Shown piece after piece: positions 13,900 to 14,233 of a stretch of DNA of 14,233 nt. The translations under genes were made by a program, and so were the position numbers. Source of the DNA: Gammaproteobacteria bacterium (GTDB lineage: Bacteria; Pseudomonadota; Gammaproteobacteria; S144-34); contig WFOW01000317.1 in NCBI GenBank assembly GCA_015487895.1, positions 1 to 14,233 on the forward strand, written 5' to 3'. The notes beneath the pieces are model-generated. The model ran no database searches. It was not told where the DNA came from and was given only the letters and a program-made list of their open reading frames with translations. Each line of letters opens with the position of its first letter. Position 1 is the stretch's first letter.

Positions 13900-14233
13900 A
13901 TGCCCATCGTGCTCTACACCATCGGCGCCTTCGTCATCGGCCTGCTGCTCGTCTCGCTGCGCGTGCTGCGCGAGTACGAGCGCGGCGTGATCTTCACCCT
14001 GGGCCGCTTCACGGGCGTCAAGGGCCCGGGGCTCATCCTCGTCATCCCCTTCATCCAGCAGATGGTGCGCGTGGACCTGCGCACCGTGGTGATGGACGTC
14101 CCGACCCAGGACGTCATCTCGCGCGACAACGTCTCGGTCAAGGTCAACGCCGTGGTCTACTTCCGCGTGGTGGACCCGGAGAAGGCCATCATCCAGGTCG
14201 AGGACCACTACGCCGCCACCAGCCAGCTCGCCC
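13900..14233 (+). CDS. Slipin (stomatin-like SPFH protein), 5' part; 3' end outside window
   Basis: The 111 visible residues begin with a short N-terminus and one hydrophobic hairpin or membrane segment (about 4-22). The stomatin/SPFH signature follows: [20 protein letters not shown] (24-43), [19 protein letters not shown] (44-62), [17 protein letters not shown] (64-80) and [16 protein letters not shown] (82-97). Slipins form oligomers at the inner membrane and pair with NfeD, probably as scaffold and substrate; the bacterial role (membrane stress, lipid domains) is inferred from the family. The gene lies 40 bp after nfeD and is very likely co-transcribed with it. A full-length slipin has about 250-260 residues, so more than half is outside the window. 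Confidence 0.96.
   Translation, partial: MPIVLYTIGAFVIGLLLVSLRVLREYERGVIFTLGRFTGVKGPGLILVIPFIQQMVRVDLRTVVMDVPTQDVISRDNVSVKVNAVVYFRVVDPEKAIIQVEDHYAATSQLA

Overview
The window looks like an ordinary, gene-dense chromosomal stretch from a very GC-rich gammaproteobacterium. By eye the GC content is well above 70 %. The clearest clues are the gene order cvpA-purF-metZ, which is known from Pseudomonas and relatives, an E. coli-type PurF and DXS, and LpxH for lipid A synthesis, which means a Gram-negative outer membrane. The GC content would fit the Ectothiorhodospiraceae or similar sulfur-oxidising lineages, but that placement is inference. I see no mobile element, CRISPR array, tRNA, rRNA or recognisable horizontal island.

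Layout. (1) Positions 1-3646, plus strand: the 3' part of dxs (isoprenoid precursors), then queD, folE2 and lpxH with gaps of 5 and 4 bp. A good sigma70-type promoter overlaps the end of dxs, so queD-folE2-lpxH can be transcribed separately. FolE2 makes dihydroneopterin triphosphate, the shared precursor of folate and queuosine, and QueD performs the next queuosine step. (2) Positions 3598-12387, minus strand, in transcription order: a mobA-mobB fusion, moeA, cvpA, purF, metZ, a glycerate 2-kinase, a DUF455 ferritin-like gene and an exported protein of unknown function. The ATGA overlaps (mobAB/moeA and metZ/glycerate kinase) and the 16-53 bp gaps suggest two or three overlapping operons. Candidate promoters lie before mobAB, before cvpA and in the purF-metZ spacer. 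The last gene converges on lpxH and the two coding regions overlap by 49 bp. (3) Positions 12441-14233, plus strand: a long-form NfeD membrane protease with a slipin (stomatin-like) gene that runs off the window. It diverges from mobAB.

The functions are housekeeping: molybdenum cofactor finishing (MobA, MobB, MoeA), purine synthesis (PurF), methionine synthesis by direct sulfhydrylation (MetZ), glycerate phosphorylation, lipid A, isoprenoids, queuosine/folate, and membrane quality control (NfeD/slipin). I found no convincing new multi-gene system. The items most worth a second look are small: the 53-bp mobAB/nfeD divergent control region, with a perfect palindrome and -10-like boxes placed 6 nt before both start codons; two unrelated heptamer repeat tracts, one at the purF stop codon and one over the DUF455 start; a palindrome built around the dxs stop codon; and the pair of uncharacterised genes at the end of the minus-strand cluster.
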